Assembly (NCBI RefSeq): GCF_013283665.1
Contig: NZ_JABEKU010000001.1
Span: 3,107,137 to 3,171,136 of the forward strand
From: Ensifer sesbaniae
GTDB lineage: Bacteria; Pseudomonadota; Alphaproteobacteria; Rhizobiales; Rhizobiaceae
Direction: 5' to 3'
DNA length: 64,000 nucleotides
Both the position numbers and the translations under genes were made by a program. Positions 63,275-64,000 of the stretch are shown one piece after another (position 1 is the stretch's first letter; each line of letters starts with the position of its first letter). The notes below the pieces were generated by a model. That model had not been told where the DNA came from. It did no database searches and worked only from the letters and a program-made list of their open reading frames with translations.

Positions 63275-64000
63275 TCAGAACTCGACGACCACCTTTCCGA
63301 ACGGCCCACGGTCGAGATGCGCCAGCGCCTCGCGCAACTCTGCGAACCGGTAGCGGGCATCGATGACCGGCTTGATGCCCGTCCGGTCGATGGCGCCGAC
63401 CAGATCCTCCAACGCCCGGCGATGGCCGACGCCGATGCCCTGAATGACCGGCGACTTCAGCAGCACGAACGGTGCCGGCGCCGAGATCTCGCCGCCTTCG
63501 AGCACGCCGATCACCGAGATCCGCCCCTGCACGGCCACCGCCTGCAGCGACTTGCCGAGATTGGCGCCGCCGGCAAGCTCGAGGATGTGGTCGGCGCCGT
63601 GATCGGCGGTGATCCCAAGAACACGCTCTGCCCAGTCCTCTTTCACGCGATCAATGCCATGGTCGGCGCCGAGAGCGAGGGCGCGCTCGAGCTTCTCCTG
63701 ACTGGCCGAGGTCACGATGACTTCGGCCCCATGGGCCTTGGCGATCTGCAGGCCGAACAGTGAAACACCGCCGGTCCCCTGCACCACGACGCGATCGCCG
63801 GCCTTCAGGTGACCCTTCTCGACCAGCGCGAACCAGGCGGTCACCCCGGCGCAGGGCAAGGTGCTCGCCTCGCCATCGTCGAGGCTCTCGGGTGCCTTCA
63901 CGAACCAATCTTTCGGGAAGGCGACATATTCGGAAGCAACGCCCGGGTTGAGGCCGCCGAGCGCAAACGAGGTCGGATGGCGGGCAGTCCCCGGTTTCTG
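63275..64000 (-). CDS. zinc-type NAD(P)-dependent alcohol dehydrogenase, 5' end beyond window
   Basis: About 241 C-terminal residues of a medium-chain dehydrogenase; the catalytic zinc domain lies outside the window. GVASEYVAFPKDWFVKAPESLDDGEASTLPCAGVTAWFAL leads into the nucleotide-binding loop VVVQGTGGVSLFGLQIAKAHGAEVIVTS. The end LREALAHLDRGPFGKVVVEF is the usual C-terminus of this group. It converges on preA, with 65 bp between them. Substrate not predictable. Confidence 0.88.
   Translation of the reverse strand, partial: QKPGTARHPTSFALGGLNPGVASEYVAFPKDWFVKAPESLDDGEASTLPCAGVTAWFALVEKGHLKAGDRVVVQGTGGVSLFGLQIAKAHGAEVIVTSASQEKLERALALGADHGIDRVKEDWAERVLGITADHGADHILELAGGANLGKSLQAVAVQGRISVIGVLEGGEISAPAPFVLLKSPVIQGIGVGHRRALEDLVGAIDRTGIKPVIDARYRFAELREALAHLDRGPFGKVVVEF

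Overview
The window is high-GC alphaproteobacterial DNA and looks like a chromosomal segment of a Sinorhizobium/Ensifer-type rhizobium. Four things support this: a general-stress locus (rpoE2, nepR, phyR and an HWE histidine kinase), an hmuPSTUV haem-uptake island, a complete thu trehalose operon with divergent thuR, and a smoEFGKS-mtlK polyol operon. RIME1-type rhizobial intergenic repeats are also present. From memory, the gene order from the kinase to the smo regulator matches the S. meliloti chromosome; this could not be checked here.

Layout. 1-3.9 kb: the edge of a prophage read leftwards (terminase large subunit, HNH endonuclease, TOPRIM/RecA primase-helicase). The genes are nearly all overlapped, and the primase gene carries a dense array of GTTACC/GGTAAC hexamers. 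3.9-8.7 kb: a LysR regulator divergent from a cupin and an arylamine N-acetyltransferase, then a truncated yceI-like remnant, an OmpA lipoprotein, an L,D-transpeptidase and a YbaK deacylase. 8.8-21 kb: a surface-glycan or glycoconjugate island. It contains a 3,5-epimerase, a CmcI-like protein, a tightly coupled operon (WbqC, methyltransferase, reductase, ATP-grasp, metallophosphoesterase, DegT aminotransferase), a GT2 glycosyltransferase, CDP-glucose genes (rfbF, rfbG), a sugar C-methyltransferase and an orphan transferase.

21-27.4 kb: a peptide ABC importer with a membrane-dipeptidase-family enzyme, one leftward operon. 27.7-29 kb: a DUF900 lipoprotein hydrolase. 29.2-37 kb: thuEFGKAB and divergent thuR, with a RIME1 repeat inside the operon. 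37-45 kb: truncated haemoglobin, DUF423 protein, a haem monooxygenase group, a TonB-family protein, then hmuP-S-T-U-V. TGA-N9-TCA sequences resembling RirA iron-responsive operators lie at both promoter regions.

45-50 kb: two small membrane stress proteins, then the general stress response genes. Two divergent EcfG-type promoters with abutting -35 boxes drive phyR one way and nepR-rpoE2 the other. 50-60.3 kb: FGGY kinase, HAD phosphatase, mtlK, smoS, smoK, smoG, smoF, smoE and a SorC-type regulator, all leftward. 60.5-63.2 kb: preT-preA pyrimidine reductase. The window ends inside a zinc-type alcohol dehydrogenase.

The most interesting parts are the hexamer array inside the phage primase gene, the overlapped ATP-grasp/phosphoesterase/aminotransferase operon, the symmetrical EcfG promoter pair, and a set of mosaic intergenic repeats that supply stop codons to thuG and mtlK. 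No rRNA, tRNA, CRISPR array or intact transposase was found.
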